Origin: Purpureocillium takamizusanense
Lineage: Eukaryota > Ascomycota > Sordariomycetes > Hypocreales > Ophiocordycipitaceae
DNA: 64,000 bases
NCBI RefSeq assembly: GCF_022605165.1
Contig: NC_063075.1
Location: forward strand, 682,001-746,000
Direction of reading: 5' to 3'
A model generated the notes under the pieces. The model worked only from the letters and a program-made list of their open reading frames with translations, did not search any database and was not told the origin of the DNA. Of the stretch, positions 1-11,188 are shown in pieces. A program made the translations under genes and the position numbers. How positions within the stretch are numbered: position 1 is the first letter of the stretch; the number at the start of each line of letters is the position of its first letter.

Positions 1-777
1 CATAACATAGGACTCCAAGCCTGGTTAGTGCGGCGTGATTCCAAGTACGCACTCTTGTTGTGTCCTGCGTGCGCTCAATCACGCACACCACTCATCTTGA
101 TGACGACACGGAAGTTTCTTGAACTTTGGGCTTTCGGAATACGGCTTGGACGGATCCGAAGTGCAGTAGTTCGGGCATTTTCTGTCCCCGCAAAAGTCTT
201 GTATCCGTGAATGTAGCGACACGGCAGACGACATAGACCTGTGCTGCCCACGGAAAATGCATGCGATTTGCTCGCCCATGAAAATGGATCCTGTAGTCCC
301 GAAATGTCAATGTGCTTGCTTTGCAGCGCGGAAGGCTCTTTCACTGGAACTTCGACAGCATTACGTGGACAGAGTTGATTCCTTTGTGGCGCAGCGAACC
401 TAAGAAACATTCACGTTGCTTATTAACCTACAACGACCGGAGTTCGGTTACGATCTGGGCGCTTTATGCGATCCGATATCCAGCTATATGCGCGACACGC
501 CAAGTGTCTCAGGAAGAGGTAAAAGTCGTAAATAGACTGAGAAAAGAAGCCAAACCACCGAACATCGGAATTTAGAGCGATTCTCACAACATGAAATGGG
601 CTTCAAGAAGGTATAAGTACGACGAACTGTCCGGCTGCTGAAGAAAGCCGAAGCAAGGAGATCTACACAAGTAAACTCTGCACACCAGCACGAGAAGTGA
701 TCAACGAGATTACCTATCTCTCCAAAACTCAATATCGACATTCCAAGATAACTGCCACGCCGCATATATTCGCCACA
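1..777. other. Intergenic, left edge to collagen-like gene
   Basis: No convincing gene is visible; the short open frames overlap on both strands and show no domain or codon pattern. The right end is the promoter and 5' leader of the secreted protein that starts at 778. Confidence 0.5.
612..619 (+). promoter_or_regulatory. TATA-like box, collagen-like gene
   Basis: TATAAGTA lies about 160 bp upstream of the ATG at 778. Its position fits a core promoter for the secreted Gly/Pro-rich protein. The assignment rests on sequence and distance only. Confidence 0.4.
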
Positions 778-1545
778 ATGAAGTACGCCGTCGCCACCGT
801 TGCAATCCTTGCGACCCTTGGGCTGTCGTCTCCCCTCAAGTCGACAGGGCCAGCTGGAGCGGGCAACGCTCCCTCCTTGTCCCCAATCATAATGAAGAGA
901 AAAAATGATGACATTGTCATTGACAAATTGACGCACGAACGACCAAAGGCAAAGCACGTCGCGCGCACATTTGGGGGCGATTCCTCCTCGCCATCATCTC
1001 AGGGGCCGACATCGACTGAAGGCGGGCCAACTGAAGGAGATTCATCGACTGGGGGGACATCGCCTACAGGAAACGACAAGAGCTGCCCGCCTTGTGGAAG
1101 CGGCCGTGGAAAATTCCCCGGCAGCGCTGACGGCGGGTTGCCATCTCGGCGCGCGAGGCGCAATGCTCGTGGTCAGGCTGGATCTAAGGGCTCTCCCACT
1201 GACACAGGCACAACCACCAGTACGGACGACCAGTCTACTGGTGATTCTGGTGATTCTTCGACAAACGACTGCCCCCCCTGCCCCGACAGCTGTCCAGGCG
1301 GGCCCAATGGCGGGCCCAATTCGCCCAATGGTTTGCCTGAGAAGTTCCCCGGTAATCCGTCCGATGATCCGTCCGGTGCTCCGGACAGTCCGTTCCCCGG
1401 TACTTCGTCCGAGGATCCGTCCGGTGCTCCGGGCAGTCCGTTCCCCGGCAGTAACCCCGGCACTCCGAGCAATGGGCTCCCCGGTGACACCGGTACTCAG
1501 GGTACCCGCGGCGGTCGATTCCCGGGTGCGTCCGGCTCTGCTTAG
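778..1545 (+). CDS. Secreted collagen-like Gly/Pro/Ser-rich protein
   Basis: Single exon, 255 aa from the ATG at 778. The frame is open further upstream (to 697), but this ATG follows a CCACA context and directly opens a signal peptide (MKYAVATVAILATLGLSS). The mature part is low-complexity: Thr/Ser/Gly-rich, two short Cys clusters (CPPC near residue 104 and CPPCPDSC near 171), then a tail of GxP-like units with two copies of a 16-residue block (DPSGAPDSPFPG type). No enzyme domain is visible. Collagen-like secreted proteins in fungi have been linked to surface adhesion, so a wall or surface role is possible here, but that is inference. I do not recognise a named family. Confidence 0.75.
   Translation: MKYAVATVAILATLGLSSPLKSTGPAGAGNAPSLSPIIMKRKNDDIVIDKLTHERPKAKHVARTFGGDSSSPSSQGPTSTEGGPTEGDSSTGGTSPTGNDKSCPPCGSGRGKFPGSADGGLPSRRARRNARGQAGSKGSPTDTGTTTSTDDQSTGDSGDSSTNDCPPCPDSCPGGPNGGPNSPNGLPEKFPGNPSDDPSGAPDSPFPGTSSEDPSGAPGSPFPGSNPGTPSNGLPGDTGTQGTRGGRFPGASGSA
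1366..1461 (+). repeat. 48-bp tandem repeat, two copies
   Basis: Within the collagen-like gene, a 48-bp unit starting GATCCGTCCGGTGCTCCGG occurs at 1366 and again at 1414 with few changes. It encodes a 16-residue Pro/Gly/Ser block. An in-frame unit like this could vary in copy number between strains. Confidence 0.8.
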
Positions 1546-4500
1546 GATGCTTCCCTGACCAAGTCAAGCCTGAAAGCAGCACGAGCCCTGTCTGGCGGCG
1601 ATCGGTGGAAACGAATCATGAAGAAAGTATTGGCGACTCGGGAGGCGCTGTTTAATCAAGGATTCTAGAACGGGGTGATCGACTTTGGCGACTGACTAGA
1701 CGCAAGGGAGAACGCTTTCCTTCTAGATAGACAACATGGTGCTGTCAAGTTCGTCTCATTTGTTGTGCTTAGTCTGCCTCAGCTGCACTGGGCTCTCTGG
1801 GTGCCGTCAGTGTGTGAATTTGTGCCCGCTTACTTCGAAGAGTCTAGACAATATTCGCACGAGATGCCTGTAGGTCTACATACCTTGTCGTGAGAACGCT
1901 GCCCATCATTACTCATCATGGTGAGAGTTTGAAGGCTCACGGCATACATTGTCTATGATTCCATTTCGCCTCTTGACAGAGAATCGATATGCAGTTCCAC
2001 TGTTGCCATGCCTTGCTGTCGTCGGTCCTGGACCCGCTGACCGGGCTGGGGTTGCGGCTTTCGGCCATGCCTGGATGGGAGGGATCGGAGAGGGGCGCTA
2101 GGGGTTCACTCTGCCCTCTGCACTGCACCCCTGATGCTTGTGCCTCATTCATGTTCTCGACGCTGTGCCTCGCGCAGCCTCTCCTGTCTCCTCAAGTTTG
2201 CTCTCCTTATACGTCGACAACATATTTTCAATATTTTGGTGCAATTGGCCGGGGCACCATCGGAAAATGACTCCTGGTTGGTCTTGCTCTTCCTAAGCCC
2301 TCGTTCCTTTGCCCCTTTGAACTTTGGTTGGTAACGACTGCACCGCCCAACAAGCTGTTCGTGCCTATGGTGCCAGGCGTCTTTGAGCCATTATCGCAGG
2401 CTGGCGGCTTAAAGGCTCTTCGTCTCAAAATCATGTATCGTCCGTGTTCGGAGATAGGTGCTGGTTACTACCCCAACAATAACACTCAGCACCTTTCCAT
2501 GGATACATGGAAGGCTTCGCAGCCTCCGTCACGACAATCGCTTGGCCAGCACTGACCATGTTGTGCTCAGGAATTCGCTCTTTTCCCGGCATAGACTTTG
2601 GAAAAATTGGCATGAGATCGGCACTGTAAAGAGCATGTTTCTGGCTTCTGTCGGCGTCAAGAAGGTCGATTTCCCGTGGGCGGGGTGGCGAAGACTGCAT
2701 GTGGTGACGACAGTTCTCGCCACGTCAGGCTGTGACGCATCTGGATCATCTCGATTGCCTGCGGCTTTGTTACACAAGGGTCCTGGGTCCCCAGCACGTT
2801 AGTGGTTAGTTAGCGACAACATACATTGCTTTTAGGAGGAGGGTAAGGAGGGGTGCAGGAAACTTGACAGTCGCTACGGGCATGTTCCGCTTCATGTTGC
2901 CCGAGGTTCACTCACGCAGCATCACCTTTCATGGCCGCGATATTGCGGCGATGAGGATGTTTGACTTGTGAACTTGAAGTCGTGCGATTATTGCTCTGTA
3001 AGTATCGTACCTGTTTCTCGGGGCAATAAGGTCCAAGATCGACGCGTCCGAGTGAGTATGTTCCCAGTATCACCTGCTTTAATTTGATGTTGACCGCTCG
3101 AACGGAGTCCGTCTTGACGTTTAGGGTACTAAAAGCGACGTCCCATGTAGCGCGGGACACGCGGGTGTCAGAAGGCGAGAGAAACCTTTCGCATGGTCCA
3201 GCGTCAGCTAGTGCGTCTACGTGTAGTGCGAGTCATGGTAACGCGCCCGCGTTTCTGAATTCTTGAGGCCACCTTTGCCGTTGATGACGACTATAATCTA
3301 TGTCTCCAGGCTTCTATCAGGTCCAACTTTAGCATCGGTAACTCATTGGTTTTGCGATTGCACATCGAATCAGCACAATTGTGGATTCTGACGGTATAAT
3401 TGTACCGGGTCCTGGGCGAGATGTGAAACTTGGAGGGCCAGCGGAGACATGTCGAAGCGGAAGACGTCACTTCCGAGGGCTAGTGGACAACATGAAGTCC
3501 AACGATGCGGAGAGGCTGATGAGAACGCCGACAGCTACCAGTGGCAAGCGACAAAGGATAGTTGCTGGGAAGATGCAGTGCTGTGTCTTTTGCAATTCGA
3601 AGTTACTTGCGTTGCTCGCGCACATAGTGGGTACATGTACGAAACTCGCGTGTCGGTCACACGGTACAACTGCGCTCGTGCACGTATCGTTACACAAGGG
3701 TCATACTACATGTCGGGTATGCCCAAGCCCCTGCGGAAAGGTACCCGGATCATGTAGCACCGTGCCGTAGAGGACATATTTACGAAGTAGGCATCGATGT
3801 TGCAGCGTGTGCACGCAGTGCTGGTTGTTCCATGAGATGGTGCGCAGATGTGCCGTTTCGCAGTCCATGCAGGGACAGCATAGGCACTGAAGCTGCTGTC
3901 TTTAAGTAGCACCTTCACGGTTGTGTGCCGCCGCTAGCACGCATGAACCGAGTAGCAGCACCGCTCCGCATTTCTGTTCCCATGCGGTACAGGCCCAGGT
4001 TTATTGTTCAAGGGCGCAGGATGCGCTTTGATGGCCTCCAATTATCTGATACAAGTGCCTCGTTGTTTGATTTTCCGACACTGTTCCCAGTGCGTGATTA
4101 CATGCGAAACGGCAGCTTGAGGTTCGGGTGATGCTGATTTACCTGGGAGGAGAAGCAAGGAAGCTGTGCTCGTCCCTAGGCGCGCGATACATGCACCACA
4201 ACACGAGGCTACATATGGGCAGCAGCACGAAGTGAACCCGTACAATGACGTTGAAAGATCCAGTTCTGGTAAAGCGAGCGAGGAAACGATGCGAGCAATG
4301 CTGGTGTGGTCGCACTGCGCGATGGCTTTGGCTTGTTTCGTACGGAAGAGCAGAAACTTTGCCTGTCCCAAACCGGGCGCAAAGTCGGCCAACGGCGTTT
4401 GTTTTCTCTTCTGAATAACAGAGAAGTAGCTCGAGGTGAGACTGTTGTCAGGCTACCTGTTCATCTATGGTGTCGAAAAGAGAATGTGCGACTGAAGCCA

Positions 4501-6553
4501 GTCCACCCCCTTGAAGCCTTTCGATTTTGGCGTGTATTTCGCACTTAGTAGTTAGTAACTGGCCGAGGGTTACCGGATGCTTCGATGCACCGGTATCCAC
4601 TGAACGGGCTAGTTCCGTGTCCGAGCTCAATTGAATAAATGAGCACATAAGTACTACATGAACTGATGCTTCGTGACGCGGAGGAACTTTGATAAGGACT
4701 AGGTCATTGTAAGAACGGATGTTTCGTTAGGTAGACATGAATGCGGTACATGTCAACGTTGGATGCGCATGTACATGTGCTGCAACGACAATGTGCCCCG
4801 TGACGGCTCAACGGATTCCGCTACCGACTTGGCGATGGCCTCATTTCCGCCTTCTCATGCTCCATCGCTGCATGTTGGGGCGGTGACAAGGCCGGTCACG
4901 GTCACCCAAGGACCTGGACCCCTTGTGTGGCGCCACACTACATGTAGGGTTCGGTCATATCACTCGGTTGCCCGAGGTCACCATTGATGATGCGATGCAC
5001 CTTTGCCTACTATAAGTCGATACCAGGCCACTCCTTGTCAGCACACGGCACGGTGAACGTGGTGCTGGTAGCCGTTACCGACATGAACATTGACATCCCA
5101 GCCGTCGCTCTTTCATACTGCCCGGTTTGGTGCCGCTGCTCCCACTGGACTCACTGCAGGTCGGTCCAATGTAGGGCCCAGGGTTCAGCAACTGTTCCTT
5201 TTGCGAGGGCTGATGACAGCCGAACTGGCGCGCAACCCGACCTAGAGCGGTGGACCATCGACACCAGACACTGATATTCCGGCGGGCCTAGCGACTGGGG
5301 CATGGATGCATGTGAGTTGTGAGCGCACGCGCGCCGACATGGGTAGCATCGCCACATTTGAACGGTGATCGCGGAGGGATCCCTCCAGATTAGTGTGATT
5401 CGCGGACCCAACAGCACGTGGACGATGCCGCGCGACGAGACGACGAGGGATCGACGAGCTGGCTTGATGACCGAAAGCAGTTGAGCTCAACCAAAGGCGT
5501 CGCGGGTCAAGATCATTGGTGATGACGACAGGGCACTGATGGGTGGCAGTGAAATGCTGGTACTCGACATGGCCGTCGCTCGACGCAGTCGCACGCTCTT
5601 ACCAGCAGTCAAAGGCAAGAAGACTGAGCACTGGGGCGCAGGGCGAAGGCAAGGTCGCAGACATGGCAAATGACTACGTTAGCAGCAACATGAATATGGG
5701 TGGTGGCGTTGGTGTCGCGGGTGCAATTAAGTTGGCATGCACAGCCGCGCACAGCCAGACCGGCCCGGGCCCCCTCTATGAAGACACTGACACGACTGCT
5801 GCGTGCAAGGAACAGAAGAGATTGGAGATGGCGGCGCATCCTTGGATCAATGGGCGGGCGCCGTCAGAGTCTTGCTCGATATATGTTCCCGGGTCTGGAC
5901 GCAGGCCGCTCGCTGCTAGTCAAGCAGAAAGAAAACCCGCATCTTTCTGTAAGTGGAAGAACACTGGAAGGGTCGGGAGATGCCGTTGGTCGCACGCAGA
6001 TCTGCAGAAGCAAGCGTGGCGCGGCCAGATTGCGGCCACCATACTGCGGTCCGGGGGGGGGGATGGTGGATCGACCCCATCCATCGTCAACTCCACGCCC
6101 GCCCTGGCCCGCTAGCCAACCTTCAAGGGGAATGGCTCGGCGCGGCTCCTGGCGATGCCGAGCCCTACCGCCTCTTCCTGGCCGTCGATTGGCGCCTCCA
6201 GGCGGCTGTACAATGTGGCCGCCTTGGAGCGCCGATTCATTTTCGGAACGCCGACCAGCCGGCAGCAGCTAGCGCTTGTCTCGAGTCTCGAGTCTCTGAC
6301 ACGGTGACATCGAACATGTCCCAGACCTGTTGTAAATACAAAAGATTCGTTATGGCTCGTTGCGTCGGGCTTGTATGGGGGAAATCTGGAAAACCCCGCG
6401 GCCCATTCCCTCGTCTTCCCTCCCCCCCCTTTCTGTGGCCGCCCTATGCCGTCTCTCTCTTCAACGCGCAGCATTGATCGCATCTTGTCAAGTCAATTGG
6501 GCCCGGCCCGTGTACATATGTGACGCCTGACATCGGCCAACCGCCCGCCCCTG
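1546..6553. other. Gene-poor 5-kb interval
   Basis: No open frame here has a recognisable domain, consistent splice sites or protein-like composition. Base composition is mixed, not strongly AT-rich, so I see no clear repeat-induced-mutation block. A few short motifs recur (for example TTACACAAGGGTC near 2770 and 3690, and CTACATGT near 3705 and 4940), which could be traces of old repeats. Terminal repeats or a transposase were not seen. Confidence 0.5.
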
Positions 6554-7639
6554 ATGCATCTCGAAGACATTGTCACCACGGCGGTGCTGGCTGCCCGGGC
6601 GGCCGTGTCAGTGCTCCTCCCGCGACAGGCGCTGGATACGTCCCCCACGCAGTCTCAGATGAAGCCCCATGGCGACCTGGAGCAATATCGGAAATACGTG
6701 ACGGGCAATCTCAACGGCACGACGCTCATCGTGCCCATCCCCCTGACGCGCGCCCGCGAGATACTGCCCAAAGAATACGAGTTCCTCGACGGGGCGGCGT
6801 GGCAGAGCATGTTGCCAGACTTTCCCAGCGATAAGTATCCGCTGATGGTGACGGCGGTGTACGATCATGACGTGGGCAGCAAAGGGTACGGCGTCTCGAC
6901 CAGCGACTTTCATGTAAGCCTGGCGCGGAACAGACCTCACATGCAGTTTTTCAAGCCAACTGGACACACGCACTCGTCGCTACTGTACTAACGCGGTAGT
7001 AATTAATAGCGAGCTTCATTCGAGTTTCCATTCGTCGACCGACTGGGCGACAGATACTCGGCATTTCGCTGGACTGGCACCATGATGATCACGGCGAACC
7101 ACATCGCCGTCCGAGGGGCGCGCCTGTACGGCATCACCGCCATCCCCTCCCTCTTCGAGCCACTCAATGATGCGTACGCCGGCGAAAGCGACGGCGAGGC
7201 GACATTCTACGCCGAGTCCAAGGCCGAACAAGGCAAAAGCATGCTGTCCATCAGAAGCTGGCCCCATCTCCACAACATACCGTACCCGATCGAGTTCATC
7301 CGCAACGTCACGAACCAGCCGACGTTTGGGGGCCCGCGGCACTGCGATCGGTACATTCGCCTGTTCAACACGTCGCTAACAGAGAATGACGCGTTTGCGC
7401 CGGTGCCGGTCACGGCAGACATCAAGGCGCAGCTAGCGCCCGTGACAGCGTCTGAGGATGCCGTCGAGTACAGGGGGGTCTACGGCTGGAGGCTGAGCAC
7501 AGCCTTTGTCGAGCCAATACATCCCTGGAAGTGCGACCAACTTGCCGGCTACGCTGGCACTGGGCCGGGGGATAGCTCGCCGCCTGGGCCTCCAAAAGAA
7601 TTGCGACGAGAGCCGTTCTCGTCGGACGAAATGCGTTAG
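6554..7639 (+). CDS. Acetoacetate decarboxylase-fold protein
   Basis: Two exons, 6554-6913 and 7010-7639, 329 aa. The 96-bp intron has donor GTAAGC and acceptor AATAG, phase 0. The join restores a continuous family-like stretch around FEFPFVDRLGD followed by a hydrophobic strand and ITANHIAVRGARLYG. These match the acetoacetate-decarboxylase (ADC) superfamily as found in fungi, where members often sit near secondary-metabolite or unknown genes and few have been assayed. The N-terminal 35 residues are atypical, so the ATG at 6660 (MKPHGDLEQY) is an alternative start. The substrate cannot be deduced, and I cannot place the Schiff-base lysine with confidence. It lies alone, with the nearest neighbour 0.9 kb downstream. 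Confidence 0.75.
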
Positions 7640-8548
7640 CCGAGGTGTTTTGGGTCCGAGACTGTGTGTGCGCGACCGTGTATGCCGTCTCAAATAGCTC
7701 AGACATCCTGCCTTGCCAGCACAAGAGAGCCAAGCCATCCAAGCCAAAGCTATCATTTGATGCTCCGAGCTCACGGCCTACAGCATCGAGGTCCCTGCCG
7801 TGACCTGGAGCCGGTCAGAAGCCGTCCGAAATGCGTTTCGCCGAGAGGGCACCCATATTGCCGCTCGCCAGATTGGAAAACTCTCCTTGCTGTACCGCAC
7901 TGTGCTGCCGCCGCCTCATCATTTACGTTTCCAATCGTCATTTGGTCGTACTCAACGCCAAGCATAACCGCCCTCCCCGCATGACGAGGCGGTCACGCGG
8001 TGTATTAAGCCAAGCTAACTGCCGGCCCATGTCGATGTAGCATTACGGTTGTGTCAAACGACCAGTCTTCTAGTGCGTAGATTTTTGTCTTCACGTTGTT
8101 GTCGGCTTTGTTCGTTGTGGGCGCCATAGCGCTGCGATGGAATGTTGCCTATTCTCCGGCCCGCTTCTTCCATCCACGCAATACGTTGATGGAACGAAGG
8201 GGGTCCCAAAGCTGAACGCCTTCTCGACGACCCAGCCTTGGCTGGCGTCTCGTTTACCTGTTTGGGCCGATTCACATCAGAAGCCGAGGGATACGATCTG
8301 CACGGTCTGGGAGCCAGCCTTGTCCTGATTGTCGCTGCGGTATACTACCAATTGATACAGAAGGTCAGATTCCTCAAAGATCCTTTAATAGAAAAGCGCA
8401 GGGCGTTTTGCATTTCCCCCGAGGACAGCGTCTTCGTCTGGCAGTTTTTTTTTTTTTTTGGCGCGCACATCTCCGCCAGGTCATATTGTTAGACCCCCAT
8501 TTGACTCCATCGTCAACCCATTCGCGTCGACCAGTAGTAAACGACTCT
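7640..8548. other. Intergenic with poly-T tract
   Basis: No gene is supported. The main landmark is a run of 15 T at 8445-8459, about 90 bp before the next start codon. It may be a promoter pyrimidine tract or lie in the 5' leader of the LURP-one-like gene. Confidence 0.5.
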
Positions 8549-9136
8549 ATGGCTCGGAAACAATTCAAAATTGGCCGCAAGAATATGAGCGGACACTATG
8601 ATGTCGAGTCAACCGACGGACAACACCTCTACTACGTGGACATGTGGAGTCTTGGCTCCGGAAAGCCCGACTTGACCATGCATGACGGCCCAGATAACAA
8701 GTCACCTATCGTCGCTGTGTCCCACATGCCTGCTCTGTCCAACAGCTTCAAAATTGGCCTCGGTGACCTGTCGCACCTCGATGCAATGATCTGGGAGGAA
8801 CTTGCCAAGGAGCGCCTCACAAAGTCCGGATGGCGCTGGGCGACGGATCTACCCGACGGCACGAGAACACACCTCATCTGGAAGCGCACCAAGTCCGCTG
8901 CCGTCCAAGGCATGACGGTGCCGTCGATGAGCTCCCGCAACTTCAAGCTCCAGGACGCACTAACGAGCGAGGTGCTCGCCGTCTTCACGAGCGAGAGGAC
9001 GTACAGGACGTGCGGCGTGCTGCAGGTCAACGTGGAACATGGGCGCGCCTTCGACCTAATGGTGCTGGCATCGTGTCTGACATTGTACGAAGAGTCGCGA
9101 CGCGAGGCCCAGCGGTCGTGGTCAGGGGGGTCGTAG
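8549..9136 (+). CDS. LURP-one / Tubby C-terminal-like protein
   Basis: Single exon, 195 aa. I start at the ATG at 8549 (MARKQFKIGRKNMSG) because upstream in-frame residues derive from the poly-T tract and look non-coding. The protein alternates short beta-strand-like segments (YDVESTDGQHLYYVDMW; IVAVSHMPALSNSFKIGLG) and ends with the helix FDLMVLASCLTLYEESRR, the hallmark C-terminal helix of the LOR/Tubby-like barrel fold in fungal proteins. Plant relatives are lipid-associated or pathogen-induced; the fungal members lack an established function. No signal peptide or membrane segment is present, so it is probably cytosolic. Confidence 0.75.
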   Translation: MARKQFKIGRKNMSGHYDVESTDGQHLYYVDMWSLGSGKPDLTMHDGPDNKSPIVAVSHMPALSNSFKIGLGDLSHLDAMIWEELAKERLTKSGWRWATDLPDGTRTHLIWKRTKSAAVQGMTVPSMSSRNFKLQDALTSEVLAVFTSERTYRTCGVLQVNVEHGRAFDLMVLASCLTLYEESRREAQRSWSGGS

Positions 9137-11188
9137 GACATCGTGGTGTGGTATGCTCTGTACAACTTCTGATGTTACCGCAACCTCGTGCATGGTCTTC
9201 GGGCCCCTGGGATCATGTCATACATGCCATGCCAGCGGGATTTGAAATCAACGATCGCCGGAAGTCAAAGCTTGCCTGAGTGCTTGTCGCATGGTTGCGC
9301 GTATCTTCTCAACGCGACATCAGATCAATATCGTATTGTGTTGTGGCTGTCTCTGTTTCCGCTTGTGTACCAACGGTCCTCACTTCAGGACCTTGATGTC
9401 TTGCAATTTGGCACAGAAGATGCGCTGTTTACCGAAACACAATGTATTTCCATATACCAACTCCTCTGGCGTGCGTACCGTAAGCCCTCGATGGCTGTGC
9501 TGGCCCCTTGCTTCACTGTTCCCACATCGTGCAGCCCCGTGCCACGCAGTGACATGACCGGACTAGCGCCGAGACCGACAAAAGTGCCTGAAGACTTACT
9601 AAAACAGTGATGGATGTGCGGTATCTGTGCTACCCAACCCATCGTCGGGAGGGGACTGACTGTCGACAGGCTAAAGTCGACATGGAGGGTCTGGCCTGGC
9701 CTGGGCCGACTGGAACATTACCAACGCCGGGCCACTTACTACTTGAGCGACCTGCAGTCCTGAATCTGCAAGCGCAACCTTGCGAGACCTCTTGAGGGTT
9801 TCTTTATTGGATGCTCCGTACAAGGAAGGTCCCTTGCCGACGGGGCCCGAGTCGACTGTTGTGAACATGTATCCATGTTCCTCCCACCCGGTCGCCAAAC
9901 GGATCTGGAACTGGGCGCCCCAGCCCCTTTGAAAACCAAGAGAGATGCCGATAGACTTGGTCCCAGTAACGCATATTGTCGTAAAGACCATTAGACTTCG
10001 CTCCGAGACTTAGCTCCGAATATCAAGAGCGGATGTGGCTAGGCACAGGAGGACGACATCGGCCTCGCCTCCGTTCTTAGGTGGCGAAAATGATATGCCA
10101 CCAGACGCCCGGGGAAAGTTTCGAGATGTTTGATTGGACAAGGGTCCTTCGGGATTAACTCCAGACTCCATCATTGGAGTAGGAAGTATCTTCCGAGCTG
10201 AACCCCTTTCCCCTCTCTCAAGTTCTCGATGCCGCCATCGCGATGCAATGACATCGTATCCGAGAGAAAGCGACATAAGGACAATAGAAACGTTGCTCAA
10301 AGCTTTTGCCCGTATAATAGTAGAGAACTGCAAGGCACTCTATGAGCGAATCGCGATGGAAGATCCGACACGAGGGCAACATTGACGGCACTGGGGTCAG
10401 GCGCGGGGTCTCCCCTGGCTGTCAGCTGATGCCAGACGGGCACAGATCAGTCTATCCCGGGCGTTGTCGCAGCCCGACATGACACAGTGGTGCCACCTTC
10501 CTTCTTCCTGTGTGCCCTGATTCCTTTGTTGGCCGCGCCTGGATGGGGCGCAAGCTGTGCTGGCGACCCCGGTATGCACTGGGGTGCTCGAAGCGGGTGG
10601 CCCCGATAAGCCATGACAACCCCCGGTTGTCTGGGCCAAAATATATGATAAAAAGACTGAGATTGTAAAAACATGGCGTCCAAAGACGGGAACGGTGTCC
10701 AAGGAGACGATGGCGGAGCCGAGGCACGAGTAAGGCAAGTGCGCCGCGATTCGGCTAATGCTTCCAAGCACCGACATATACATGTGTCAGTCATAATAGC
10801 GCCAGTCCGCGGACACAGGAAGACGCCAGGAGCCAAGTATCGTAAGAGTCATGCTTGAAGCTGCCAAGGAGGGCGTCGCAATGAGACTGAGCAATACCCA
10901 CAAGCCTCATCGGGGTCAACCGTTGGACGGCAAGCCCCATCACAACATGAAGGAGGCTTGACCATCTGCCAAGGTAGGGACGGGTGGATATCACTGTTAC
11001 CGGCCCCTACACCCTCTGTTTTCATGTGACGTAGCTCTGCGCGAATGGTCCGGGAAGTAGATGTGCCGGAGCCGGCCCAGGCCGCCGCCCAGCGGGGAGG
11101 CAGCGGGTGCCGTTGTTCATGACGACGTGGGCAGGGGGCCTGAAGCGGTTCGCCAGACGCAAGCCATTGAACATACGCACCACAGAGC
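9137..11188. other. Intergenic, possible gene remnants
   Basis: A 2-kb stretch with no well-supported gene. A minus-strand open frame at 9671-9991 (106 aa) and a plus-strand one at 10134-10385, ending in an amphipathic helix-like segment, have somewhat protein-like composition. Neither shows a domain or matching splice sites, so both may be chance or decayed genes. Confidence 0.45.

Noticed and set aside
5543..6272. Two 190-codon plus-strand frames
   Set aside because: They overlap in different frames, carry no domain and have mixed composition, so chance open frames are more likely.
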